NCBI GenBank assembly: GCA_942492125.1
Contig: CALODM010000009.1
Coordinates: 186,001 to 250,000, forward strand
DNA from: BCD1 sp942492125
GTDB taxonomy: Bacteria > Bacteroidota > Bacteroidia > Chitinophagales > Saprospiraceae
Direction: 5' to 3'
DNA: 64,000 nt
This document shows, one piece after another, positions 8,789 through 16,040 of the stretch; the first letter of the stretch is position 1, and the number at the start of each line of letters is the position of its first letter. The notes below the pieces were generated by a model that ran no database searches, had not been told where the DNA came from, and was given only the letters and a program-made list of their open reading frames with translations. The position numbers and the translations under genes were made by a program.

Positions 8789-9574
8789 ATGTTCGCTTAT
8801 ATTCATTGGAATGCTTCTCCGGAAATTGTAACTCTTGGGCCCCTGACCTTGCGATGGTATGGCTTGCTTTTTGCCATGGGTTTTTTAATAGGATTGTTTC
8901 TGGTGAGGCAAAAATTTCAGGAAGAGAAAGTTCCTGAAGCATGGTTGGATAAACTTTTTATTTACATGGTAGTCGGCGCTATCCTTGGAGCGAGGTTTGG
9001 CCATGTCTTTTTTTACGAATGGGACTATTACAGTCAGCATCCCAACGAAATTCTCAAAGTATGGCAGGGTGGCTTGGCGAGTCACGGCGGCGCCGTTGGT
9101 ATATTGCTGGCCATGTGGATCTTTTCCAGAAGAGTTTCCAAAAAATCGCTGCTTTGGGTATTCGATAAACTTTCCCCGGCCATTGCACTCGCAGGTTTTT
9201 TTATTCGTACTGGCAACCTGATGAACTCTGAAATTATCGGTCGAGAAACGGATGTGCCCTGGGCATTTATTTTTGAAAAAGTAGATGAAGTACCGCGCCA
9301 TGCGGTTCAGCTTTATGAAGCACTTTTTTATCTGCTCAGTTTTTTCATCCTTTATGGGGTCTATTGGAAAACAGATAAACGGCACAAATTGGGGTATGTT
9401 TTTGGACTGTTTTTATTATTGATCTGGGGCGGCCGTTTTGTACTGGAATATTTCAAGGAAGACCTCGGCGGGATTCAGAGCTACTTCGGCAATGTCTTAT
9501 CAACAGGACAATTATTGAGTATTCCGCTTATCCTTTGGGGTTTATACCTCATTTTCAGAAAAGTGGAGAAATAG
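8789..9574 (+). CDS. lgt: Prolipoprotein diacylglyceryl transferase
   Basis: The 261-residue inner-membrane enzyme transfers a diacylglyceryl group from phosphatidylglycerol to the lipobox cysteine of prolipoproteins. It has about seven membrane helices and the signature RTGNLMNSEIIGRETDVPW, whose Arg/Asn/Glu residues bind the lipid head group. The RHAVQLYEAL segment corresponds to the conserved RHPxQLYEA motif, with Ala replacing Pro. The HGG region appears as GGLASHGGAVG. Start ATG at 8789 fits homologues. It stands next to a probable lipoprotein gene, a likely substrate. Confidence 0.95.
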   Translation: MFAYIHWNASPEIVTLGPLTLRWYGLLFAMGFLIGLFLVRQKFQEEKVPEAWLDKLFIYMVVGAILGARFGHVFFYEWDYYSQHPNEILKVWQGGLASHGGAVGILLAMWIFSRRVSKKSLLWVFDKLSPAIALAGFFIRTGNLMNSEIIGRETDVPWAFIFEKVDEVPRHAVQLYEALFYLLSFFILYGVYWKTDKRHKLGYVFGLFLLLIWGGRFVLEYFKEDLGGIQSYFGNVLSTGQLLSIPLILWGLYLIFRKVEK

Positions 9575-9664
9575 TTAAGTCTAATTTTCTTTGTCTAAAA
9601 TATCAGCAAGCAGGAATACGTTCTTTCTCCGATCAATGATGTCGTTAAAGAACAATAGAAAAAT

Positions 9665-10651
9665 ATGCAGGAGGAAAAAAAAATTAACCTGGTAAAACAT
9701 TTTATTTGTGTGGCACTCTTTATGGTTGGCCTGGCTACTTGTTCCGTTTTTGCCTCCTGTAAAGGGCAAGTGAATACGCCTGACAGTACAATTGGCGCCA
9801 TAGAAACAGATTCCTTCAAATTGTATTCCTTTGCTTATGAATTGAATAATCCTGCCGCTTCCTTTTCCTTACCAGAAGAACTGAAAGAAATATCAGGGTT
9901 GAGTATGGATACTTCAGAGGATTTTGTCTTTTGCGTGCAGGATGAAGAAGGCGTGGTCTATAAACTTGATCTGTCCGATGGAAGTATTGCGGATAAGTTT
10001 CCTTTCTGGAAAGCCGGTGATTATGAAGGTATCGAACTGGCAGGAAATGAGCTTTATGTGGTTAAAAATACAGGAACGATATACCAGATACACCACCTTG
10101 GCAAAACCGACCAACAAGTTGAAAAGTATAATACGGAGCTGAAACAAGACAACGATGTGGAAGGACTTGCCTTTGATGCCGGTGGAAACAGGTTGCTGCT
10201 TGCCTGTAAAGGAAGCCCGCATATTACAGCGGATACCGTTAGCCTGGAAAAAGCTATTTATGAATTCAGCCTCGATTCTTTTAAGCTGAATACAACCCCG
10301 GTAATCCTGATTCGCTTTGAAGAGGTTCAGAAATTTGTAAAGACCACTCCTGAACTCAGGAGCTTTGAGAAGTTGACGGAATATTTTCAACCCGGCGAAA
10401 CAGAATTCACATTTAATCCTTCTGCCATAAGTGTCCATCCTTTAACAGGAGAAATATATTTGTTGTCGGCCACCAAAAAACTGATGGCTGTGCTTTCACC
10501 GGAAGGAGAAATCCTCTACATGGAAAAAATGGACAAGAATATCCACTCCCAACCAGAAGGCATTTGTTTTGCCTCGGATGGCACCCTTTACATTTCGAAT
10601 GAAGGAAAAGATGGTAAAGCCAGATTGTATAGGTTTACTATTAAAGAGTAA
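9665..10651 (+). CDS. Propeller-like SdiA-regulated-type lipoprotein
   Basis: This 328-residue exported protein has a hydrophobic leader and a probable lipobox cysteine in VFASCKG. The rest reads as a beta-propeller related to the SdiA-regulated / esterase-like phytase family: an opening LKEISGLSMD motif, DYEGIELAGNELYVVKNTG, NDVEGLAFD, and a final QPEGICFASDGTLYISNEGK blade. Such domains bind ligands or metal ions on the propeller face. Substrate unknown. It follows lgt on the same strand with a 90-base gap. Confidence 0.7.
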   Translation: MQEEKKINLVKHFICVALFMVGLATCSVFASCKGQVNTPDSTIGAIETDSFKLYSFAYELNNPAASFSLPEELKEISGLSMDTSEDFVFCVQDEEGVVYKLDLSDGSIADKFPFWKAGDYEGIELAGNELYVVKNTGTIYQIHHLGKTDQQVEKYNTELKQDNDVEGLAFDAGGNRLLLACKGSPHITADTVSLEKAIYEFSLDSFKLNTTPVILIRFEEVQKFVKTTPELRSFEKLTEYFQPGETEFTFNPSAISVHPLTGEIYLLSATKKLMAVLSPEGEILYMEKMDKNIHSQPEGICFASDGTLYISNEGKDGKARLYRFTIKE

Positions 10652-10764
10652 TTCCCGGGCAACAACAATCCTGGTCAAATTTAAACGGAACAAACTTATC
10701 CCGTATTTACCTGTTTAAAATAAAAATTTACCTTTACAAAGGATATTTTACCTTTTACATTTTT

Positions 10765-10772
10765 TAAGTTTG
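10765..10772 (+). promoter_or_regulatory. Candidate -7 box for the E2 / DNPH1 transcript
   Basis: TAAGTTTG fits TAnnTTTG and lies 87 bases before the E2 start, in an AT-rich gap of about 200 bases that otherwise holds no gene. Confidence 0.35.
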
Positions 10773-10858
10773 TAAACTAAGGATTTTTAACTGATTTTTG
10801 TGGCGATTTTTAAGAGCCCCGTACACGGAAGTGTCGGAAAAACTAAACGACCGAAATA

Positions 10859-12106
10859 ATGAGCATAGTTGAAATGAAAGTCCCTGTTATCGGGGAATCT
10901 ATTACGGAAGTAACTTTGTCCCAATGGCTAAAGGAAAATGGTGCGTATGTGGAATTGGATGAGCCGATCTGTGAGTTTGAGTCTGATAAGGCTACTTTGG
11001 AGTTTCCTGCAGAAGCTGCCGGTATTCTCATCCATGTTGCTGCCGAAGAAGATGACCTGGAAATCGGTGCGCTTGTGGCGAAGATCGATACTTCAGCAGC
11101 CAAACCCAATGGTGCCGCCAAAACGGAAGAAAAAGCTGCCGAGACAAAATCAGAACCTGCTGCTGCCCAGGAGGAAACACCTGTTGAATCAAAAGCTTCC
11201 TATGCCGAAGGACATCCTTCCCCTGCCGCGGCAAAGATCATGAAAGAACAGGGACTTAATGCCGATGATGTAAAGGGCACCGGCAAGGATGGTCGTATCA
11301 CCAAAAGCGATGTGGAAAAAGCCACTCAAAATAAAACTACAACTCCGGCACCCAAGCCGGAAGCACAGACTCCCGAAATTGTCGCTGCTCCCACGCAGGC
11401 TTTCAGTCGCACGGAGACCCGTAAAAAAATGAGCCGTATGCGCCGGACCATTGCCGGACGCCTGGTAAAAGCCAAAAATGAAACAGCGATGCTCACCACT
11501 TTTAACGAAGTGGATCTCTCTGAAGTGATGAAGCTGCGGAAAAAATACCAGGAAAAATTTGTGGAGAAATACGGCATTAAACTGGGCTTTATGTCCCTCT
11601 TTGCCAAAGCCTGTGCAAAGGTCCTCATGGAAATGCCAGATGTCAATGCTGCTCTTGACGGTAACGACCTTATCTACCACGATTATGCGGATATTTCCAT
11701 CGCTATCTCCACCCCGACAGGCCTGGTCGTTCCTCCTGTCAAAAATGTGGAATCATTGAATTTTGCGGAAATAGAACTGGCCATTAAAACCCTGGCAGAA
11801 AAAGCAAGACAAGGAACCCTTAGTCTACAGGAAATGCAGGGAGGTACCTTTACCATTACCAACGGTGGTGTTTTTGGCTCCATGATGAGCACCCCTATTC
11901 TCAACGAGCCACAATCGGCCATTTTGGGTATGCACACGATTCAGCAACGCCCGGTAGCTGTAAATGGTGAAGTTCAGATCAGACCGATGATGTATCTGGC
12001 ATTGTCCTATGACCACAGGGTAATAGATGGAAGTACTTCTGTCACCTTCCTGGTAAAAGTGAAGCAGTTGCTCGAAGACCCTGTGACCCTTTTACTGGAT
12101 CTATAA
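10859..12106 (+). CDS. sucB: 2-oxoglutarate dehydrogenase E2, dihydrolipoyl succinyltransferase
   Basis: The 415-residue E2 core of the 2-oxoglutarate dehydrogenase complex transfers succinyl groups from E1-bound intermediate to CoA. Domain order: lipoyl domain (residues 1-80) with the lysine in FESDKATLEF; an Ala/Pro-rich linker; the E3-binding domain (about 118-155, PSPAAAKIMKEQGL ... GTGKDGRITKSDV); and the acyltransferase domain from about 185 to the end, with the catalytic YDHRVIDGS histidine motif. The lipoyl and linker features point to the succinyl, not acetyl, type. The E1 gene is not adjacent. The DNPH1-like gene begins only 8 bases downstream. Confidence 0.93.
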   Translation: MSIVEMKVPVIGESITEVTLSQWLKENGAYVELDEPICEFESDKATLEFPAEAAGILIHVAAEEDDLEIGALVAKIDTSAAKPNGAAKTEEKAAETKSEPAAAQEETPVESKASYAEGHPSPAAAKIMKEQGLNADDVKGTGKDGRITKSDVEKATQNKTTTPAPKPEAQTPEIVAAPTQAFSRTETRKKMSRMRRTIAGRLVKAKNETAMLTTFNEVDLSEVMKLRKKYQEKFVEKYGIKLGFMSLFAKACAKVLMEMPDVNAALDGNDLIYHDYADISIAISTPTGLVVPPVKNVESLNFAEIELAIKTLAEKARQGTLSLQEMQGGTFTITNGGVFGSMMSTPILNEPQSAILGMHTIQQRPVAVNGEVQIRPMMYLALSYDHRVIDGSTSVTFLVKVKQLLEDPVTLLLDL

Positions 12107-12113
12107 CGGAGGT

Positions 12114-12530
12114 ATGAAGATCTATTTTGCAGGATCCATCCGGGGCGGTCGTGAAGACAGAGAGCTGTACCTGGAAATTATCGAATACCTCCAGGCATTT
12201 GGGGAAGTACTTACCGAACATGTAGGGGATCAAAATTTGAACGAATTCGGAGAAGACCAGCTTTCTGACGAAGGTATATATCTTAGAGATATGGAATGGC
12301 TCACGGCTTCAGATGTCATTGTAGCTGAAGTGACAACCCCCTCTTTGGGTGTCGGTTATGAGATTGGCAAAGCAGAGGATTTGAAAAAGCCGGTTTTATG
12401 CCTCTACCGGCATCAGCCCGGAAAAAGGTTATCCGCCATGTTGAATGGCAATGAAAGTCTGACCAATGAATCATATGAGACCTTTGATGAGGCCGCAAAA
12501 TGTATCGATAAGTTCATGTCAGCACTTTAA
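12114..12530 (+). CDS. DNPH1-type 2'-deoxynucleoside 5'-phosphate N-hydrolase
   Basis: This 138-residue protein closely follows human DNPH1 (RCL) and relatives in the nucleoside 2-deoxyribosyltransferase superfamily: FAGSIRGGREDRELY at the nucleotide phosphate loop, FGEVLTEHV, DMEWLTASDVIVAEVT and PSLGVGYEIG with the catalytic glutamate. DNPH1 cleaves the N-glycosidic bond of deoxynucleoside monophosphates, in animals notably hydroxymethyl-dUMP, cleaning the nucleotide pool. It follows the E2 gene by 8 bases, so both share a transcript although the functions look unrelated. Substrate preference in bacteria is inferred. Confidence 0.88.
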   Translation: MKIYFAGSIRGGREDRELYLEIIEYLQAFGEVLTEHVGDQNLNEFGEDQLSDEGIYLRDMEWLTASDVIVAEVTTPSLGVGYEIGKAEDLKKPVLCLYRHQPGKRLSAMLNGNESLTNESYETFDEAAKCIDKFMSAL

Positions 12531-12541
12531 CCTTAATTCCA

Positions 12542-14446
12542 TTATTTAAAGTCCACCTCCACAATTGGTATCTTAATTTCCACTTTTGTTCCCAAAGCTT
12601 TCCCGCTTTCTTTGTCAACCATGTCGATCGTATTGACATGGATATCGATGCCTTTAGATTGCATGAGGATCTGAAGTCTTTTTTCGGTAATCGAAGTGCC
12701 CCGGGACCGATGACTTTGATAGTGAATATCCTGGGATTGAAGTTCCTGTACTTTTTTTCTTCCTATTCCGTTATCTTCCACCGTACATAAAATAGTGTCT
12801 TCGTCCCACAGGCTGAAGGTTACCTGGACTTTCCCGTTCTTTTTGCTCCGCAATCCGTGTTCAATGGCATTTTCGATATAAGGCTGGACAATCATGGAGG
12901 GAATGCTGAGAATGTCTTCTTCCAGGTCATCATCGAGTTTGATGTCGTATTGGAGCTTGTTGTCGAATCGCAATTTCTGGTTGATGTAGAGATAGGTTTC
13001 CAGGAATTCAATTTCTTTTTCGAGAGCAATAACTTCTACTTCTGAATAATCCAGGCTTTGCCGCATGAGCTTGGCAAATTTGGCGAGATATTTGGCCGCA
13101 GCATTGGGGTCTTTGGAGGTGATGAAACTTTGGATCGAATTGAGCGCATTGTACATGAAATGCGGGTTCATCTGTGCCCTGAGCGCTTTGAGGCGCAGGC
13201 GTTTGGCCTCCAGTTTAAGCAACTCCGTTTCCTGTCGCTTTTCCGCTGCATCATATTTGGCTTCCAGTTCCCGCTGGCGTCCCCGGTCTATTTGCTCGTT
13301 GTATTTTTCGAGGAATTTTTGATAAGCCAGTTGAAATTCATAAGCCTCCTTATAGTTGCCTTCCTCTGCATAAAAGGCGGCAATTTCCTTACTGATAATG
13401 GATAGTTGCCTGAAGTCTGAAATCTCCTTGGCGTAGTTGTATGCCAGCTCAAATTGTTCCAGCACTTTATGCCTTTGTCCCGTTTCGGAGTAAATTCTGC
13501 CACGCCAGGTAGCAATGGTGGAAAGATTATAATATTCCTGATCAGACTGGTAAAGAGATTCTGCCTGTTCAAAAAGCTCGAGGGCTTCAATGTAGCGTTC
13601 TTCTTCCAGGTAGATGTATCCCAGGTTACCATAAGCACTGGCCTGTACTTTTTCGCTGGTATCGTCATCCGTTTCAATGGCTTTCAGGAAGTAGCCGATG
13701 GCATTTTCAGTATCGTTGACAGACATATAGGCATTGCCTGTATTCAGGTAGTGCCAGGAAAGCCTGGTATTCATGTGCAGGGATTCGCACATGTCGACAA
13801 CTTTCGTGTAAGCGCTCACACTTTTTTCAGGTTCATCATTGATCTCAAAAACCTTGCCTTGCCCGCTGTAAATGAGGGTGAGAAAATAATAATCCTTTAA
13901 GGTGAGTTCTGCACCAATCTGGTCAATATACTTTTGGGCCAGCAATAAATCCTCTATCGCTTTGGAGTAGTTGCCCAGGAGGAGGTTGATATAGCCTTCG
14001 CGACAGGCGATCCTTCCGCTGAGGTGCTCTTCCGGAAATTTTTTAAGCAGGTTTTTGGCTTTTTCTAATAAGTCGTGAGCTTTTTCTATTTGCTTGAGGT
14101 TCATGCATGTACCCGCATAATCGATCAGGGTTTCTGCCTGCTGTCGAATGGTGCCAATATCTTTGAGAATTTTCATGGCAAGGAGAAAATACTTTTCCGC
14201 TGCCCCAAAGTTGTATTGGTGGTTTTCAACGATCGCTTTGTTGAGGTAGAAATTTAATTTAAAATCCGGGTAATCATAAGTTTCGAGGATGTTGAACTGC
14301 TCTTCCAGCAAAGCCAGGGCTTTGTTCACATCCGTAAAAGCATAATGAGTGGTGAGATGGTCGATGAGCACCAGTCTTTGTCTCGGATCCTGTTGAACAC
14401 TGAGTTTCTGCTCAAGTTCTTCAATATTGTTGATATACCTTACCAT
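12542..14446 (-). CDS. Soluble TPR sensor histidine kinase (LytS/YehU family)
   Basis: About the first 380 residues are a chain of TPR-like helical hairpins (for example AYGNLGYIYLEEERYIEALELFEQA). A coiled coil (ETELLKLEAKRLRLKALRAQ) leads to the His_kinase domain with the phospho-acceptor histidine in QMNPHFMYNALNSIQSFI. The ATPase part has PSMIVQPYIENAIEHGL and the G1 box VEDNGIGRKK. There is no signal peptide or membrane helix, so it senses a cytosolic cue or partner. Partner regulators are normally LytTR proteins; none is in the window. An ATG at 14479 would add 11 residues but lies inside the loop of a terminator-like hairpin, so ATG 14446 is preferred. Confidence 0.88.
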   Translation of the reverse strand: MVRYINNIEELEQKLSVQQDPRQRLVLIDHLTTHYAFTDVNKALALLEEQFNILETYDYPDFKLNFYLNKAIVENHQYNFGAAEKYFLLAMKILKDIGTIRQQAETLIDYAGTCMNLKQIEKAHDLLEKAKNLLKKFPEEHLSGRIACREGYINLLLGNYSKAIEDLLLAQKYIDQIGAELTLKDYYFLTLIYSGQGKVFEINDEPEKSVSAYTKVVDMCESLHMNTRLSWHYLNTGNAYMSVNDTENAIGYFLKAIETDDDTSEKVQASAYGNLGYIYLEEERYIEALELFEQAESLYQSDQEYYNLSTIATWRGRIYSETGQRHKVLEQFELAYNYAKEISDFRQLSIISKEIAAFYAEEGNYKEAYEFQLAYQKFLEKYNEQIDRGRQRELEAKYDAAEKRQETELLKLEAKRLRLKALRAQMNPHFMYNALNSIQSFITSKDPNAAAKYLAKFAKLMRQSLDYSEVEVIALEKEIEFLETYLYINQKLRFDNKLQYDIKLDDDLEEDILSIPSMIVQPYIENAIEHGLRSKKNGKVQVTFSLWDEDTILCTVEDNGIGRKKVQELQSQDIHYQSHRSRGTSITEKRLQILMQSKGIDIHVNTIDMVDKESGKALGTKVEIKIPIVEVDFK

Positions 14447-14460
14447 GCTTGTCAAAAACG

Positions 14461-14500
14461 AAAGAAGGGCTTGACCCATTGCTGGAAAAAGCCCCTCTTT
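14461..14500 (-). terminator. Terminator or attenuator between peptide and kinase genes
   Basis: On the minus strand a 12-bp stem (AAAGAGGGGCTT / AAGCCCTTCTTT, one G-U pair) with a 16-base loop is followed by TTTCGTTTTT-type U-rich sequence. It lies between the peptide stop and the preferred kinase ATG, which is the layout of a leaky terminator lowering kinase expression relative to the peptide. Confidence 0.6.
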
Positions 14501-14521
14501 GAAGTGTGTAAATCAGTTCTA

Positions 14522-14668
14522 TTATTGTGGAACAATGCCCCCAAGGCCATTATTCCATTTCTTTTTCTTATTGTCGTTCTTTCCACCGACAATTTTTTTC
14601 ATGTCCTTTTTCTTAAGGGTTTTCAGATCCTTTTTCAGATCGTCAAGTTTCTTCTTGGATTTTCCCAT
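14522..14668 (-). CDS. Small double-glycine leader peptide (bacteriocin/ComC-like precursor)
   Basis: This 48-codon gene encodes a very basic peptide. The first 29 residues form an amphipathic leader (DDLKKDLKTLKKKDMKKIVGG) with the hydrophobic spacing and terminal Gly-Gly recognised by peptidase-containing ABC exporters (C39 type). The remaining 19 residues, from KNDNKKKKW to GLGGIVPQ, would be the released core; it has no Cys, so no disulfide or lanthionine. It ends 75 bases before the start of the TPR-LytS kinase on the same strand. The leader type is established for bacteriocins and peptide pheromones; a signalling role with the kinase is my inference. No exporter or modifying enzyme is nearby. 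Confidence 0.65.
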   Translation of the reverse strand: MGKSKKKLDDLKKDLKTLKKKDMKKIVGGKNDNKKKKWNNGLGGIVPQ

Positions 14669-14933
14669 TGTATGCTTATTTGAACCAGTTTATAGGGTGA
14701 AAAACGCATTTGACACAAAACATTTGGGAATATTTCATATCTGTTTTGTCACGAATAATAAGTAAAGATAGCAAAAAATGAGAATTAACGAAAGTATGTT
14801 TGCCTAATAGCTGTAAACTTTAACAGTTTTTCGGGAGAAGGAAACAGCAAAAAATGCCAGCGGGAAACCTTAAAAGGCCAAGGGTCACCATTTCGTTTAA
14901 ATAAAAATCTGAAATCAGAAGACTGAAGAGTGT

Positions 14934-15242
14934 CTAGCCTTCCTTCAATCTTCTCACTCTGGTCCACGAACCTCCATTGTAGGCTTCAAGGCCATAAGCT
15001 TTGATTCGGGTAGCTGCCACACCGCTACGACGCCCCGATGCGCAACAGGTAACAATAGGTTTGTTGTATTTTTTGAGTTGTTTGATCTGCTTGTCGATTA
15101 CATGTAAAGGCATGTGTACAGAGCCTTTTACATGGCCATTTTTATATTCCGCTTTGGTGCGAACATCCAGTATAACGGCACCTTCATCGAGCAGGGCTTT
15201 AATATCCGTACCGCCAAAAAGTTTTTTTAAAAAACCTAACAT
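14934..15242 (-). CDS. Single-domain rhodanese (sulfurtransferase), upstream copy pair
   Basis: About 102 residues from the ATG at 15242 (MLGFLKKLFGGTDIK); the longer frame from 15353 adds a segment unlike the family. Rhodanese features: AVILDVRTKAEYKNGHVKGSVHMPL and the active loop CCASGRRSG, whose cysteine carries a persulfide. Such proteins move sulfane sulfur from donors such as thiosulfate to thiol acceptors. It is a paralogue of the gene at 15362-15649 on the same strand, 120 bases away, and both end in the shared AYNGGSW motif. Confidence 0.85.
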   Translation of the reverse strand: MLGFLKKLFGGTDIKALLDEGAVILDVRTKAEYKNGHVKGSVHMPLHVIDKQIKQLKKYNKPIVTCCASGRRSGVAATRIKAYGLEAYNGGSWTRVRRLKEG

Positions 15243-15361
15243 CGTAACAGTATTTAAGGGTTTGAAAAACAGGTTAGTAATATAGGTATATTTTACCAAA
15301 AGACCGGAAATCAGATAAATGATCCAATCCCCGGTCTTTGTGTTTTGGTCCATAGACCTAT

Positions 15362-15649
15362 TTACGCAGCTTTAACTTTTACCGCATCTACCATAGCCCA
15401 GCTTCCGCCGTTGTAAGCCTCGCTTACTCCCTGGTTCTGAAAGTATTGAGCAGCCATACCACTACGATTCCCGGAAGCGCAGCAAAATACCAATGGCTTC
15501 GACATAGCCTTGATTTCTTCAAAACGAGCAGCTACCGTTCCAAGAGGAATATTGATTGACCCTTCAGCATTTCTTCCTGCAAATTCGAAAGGCTCTCTTA
15601 CATCAATGATTGTAGCATTTGGGTCGTTGATAATTGATTGAATATCCAT
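15362..15649 (-). CDS. Single-domain rhodanese (sulfurtransferase)
   Basis: A 95-residue rhodanese with the CH2-type ATIIDVREPFEFAGRNAEGSINIPLG segment and the loop CCASGNRSG containing the catalytic cysteine. The end (EAYNGGSWAMVDAVKVKAA) matches the tail of the neighbouring paralogue. It is the first gene of the pair in transcription order and has no leader, so it is cytosolic. Likely role: sulfane-sulfur transfer or detoxification. Confidence 0.9.
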   Translation of the reverse strand: MDIQSIINDPNATIIDVREPFEFAGRNAEGSINIPLGTVAARFEEIKAMSKPLVFCCASGNRSGMAAQYFQNQGVSEAYNGGSWAMVDAVKVKAA

Positions 15650-16040
15650 TTTTAAAAAAAATTATTTTCGTGATTAATAAAAAGTAAAATTGTCCGATTA
15701 ACGAGTGCAAAGATATGGGGGCAGTAAAATGCTATCAGTGATTCGGGTCACAATTGTTCAAAATATTTGAAAGTGGAAGTGCTTATGTAAATGAAATTCA
15801 GAAATTAACGCCTACCAGCCACCCCGGTAATCCAGGTTCAAAATTCCTTTTTCGATAGTCGACATTATGCCCTGTAATGTCAAAACTGGCAGAATTATGA
15901 ATAAGGAATACGGAACCGCCATCTTCCACAAAAAGGCTTCGATTTAAATAAAACCACACAATCAATCAACCCTACCCGAAGCGGGTTGAATGCCCAGATT
16001 GAATTCGACTCAGGATTTTAAAGATACGCAACAGGCGATA
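15650..16040. other. Gene-free interval
   Basis: About 390 bases between the rhodanese pair and the ClC gene. It contains the rhodanese promoter region and an inverted repeat TCAACCC / GGGTTGA (15966-15989) near the end of the ClC gene that may help terminate it. No coding frame, tRNA or repeat array is recognisable. Confidence 0.4.

Noticed and set aside
15961..15989. Inverted repeat as a CRISPR-like unit
   Set aside because: Only one copy is present and no spaced repeats occur in the window.
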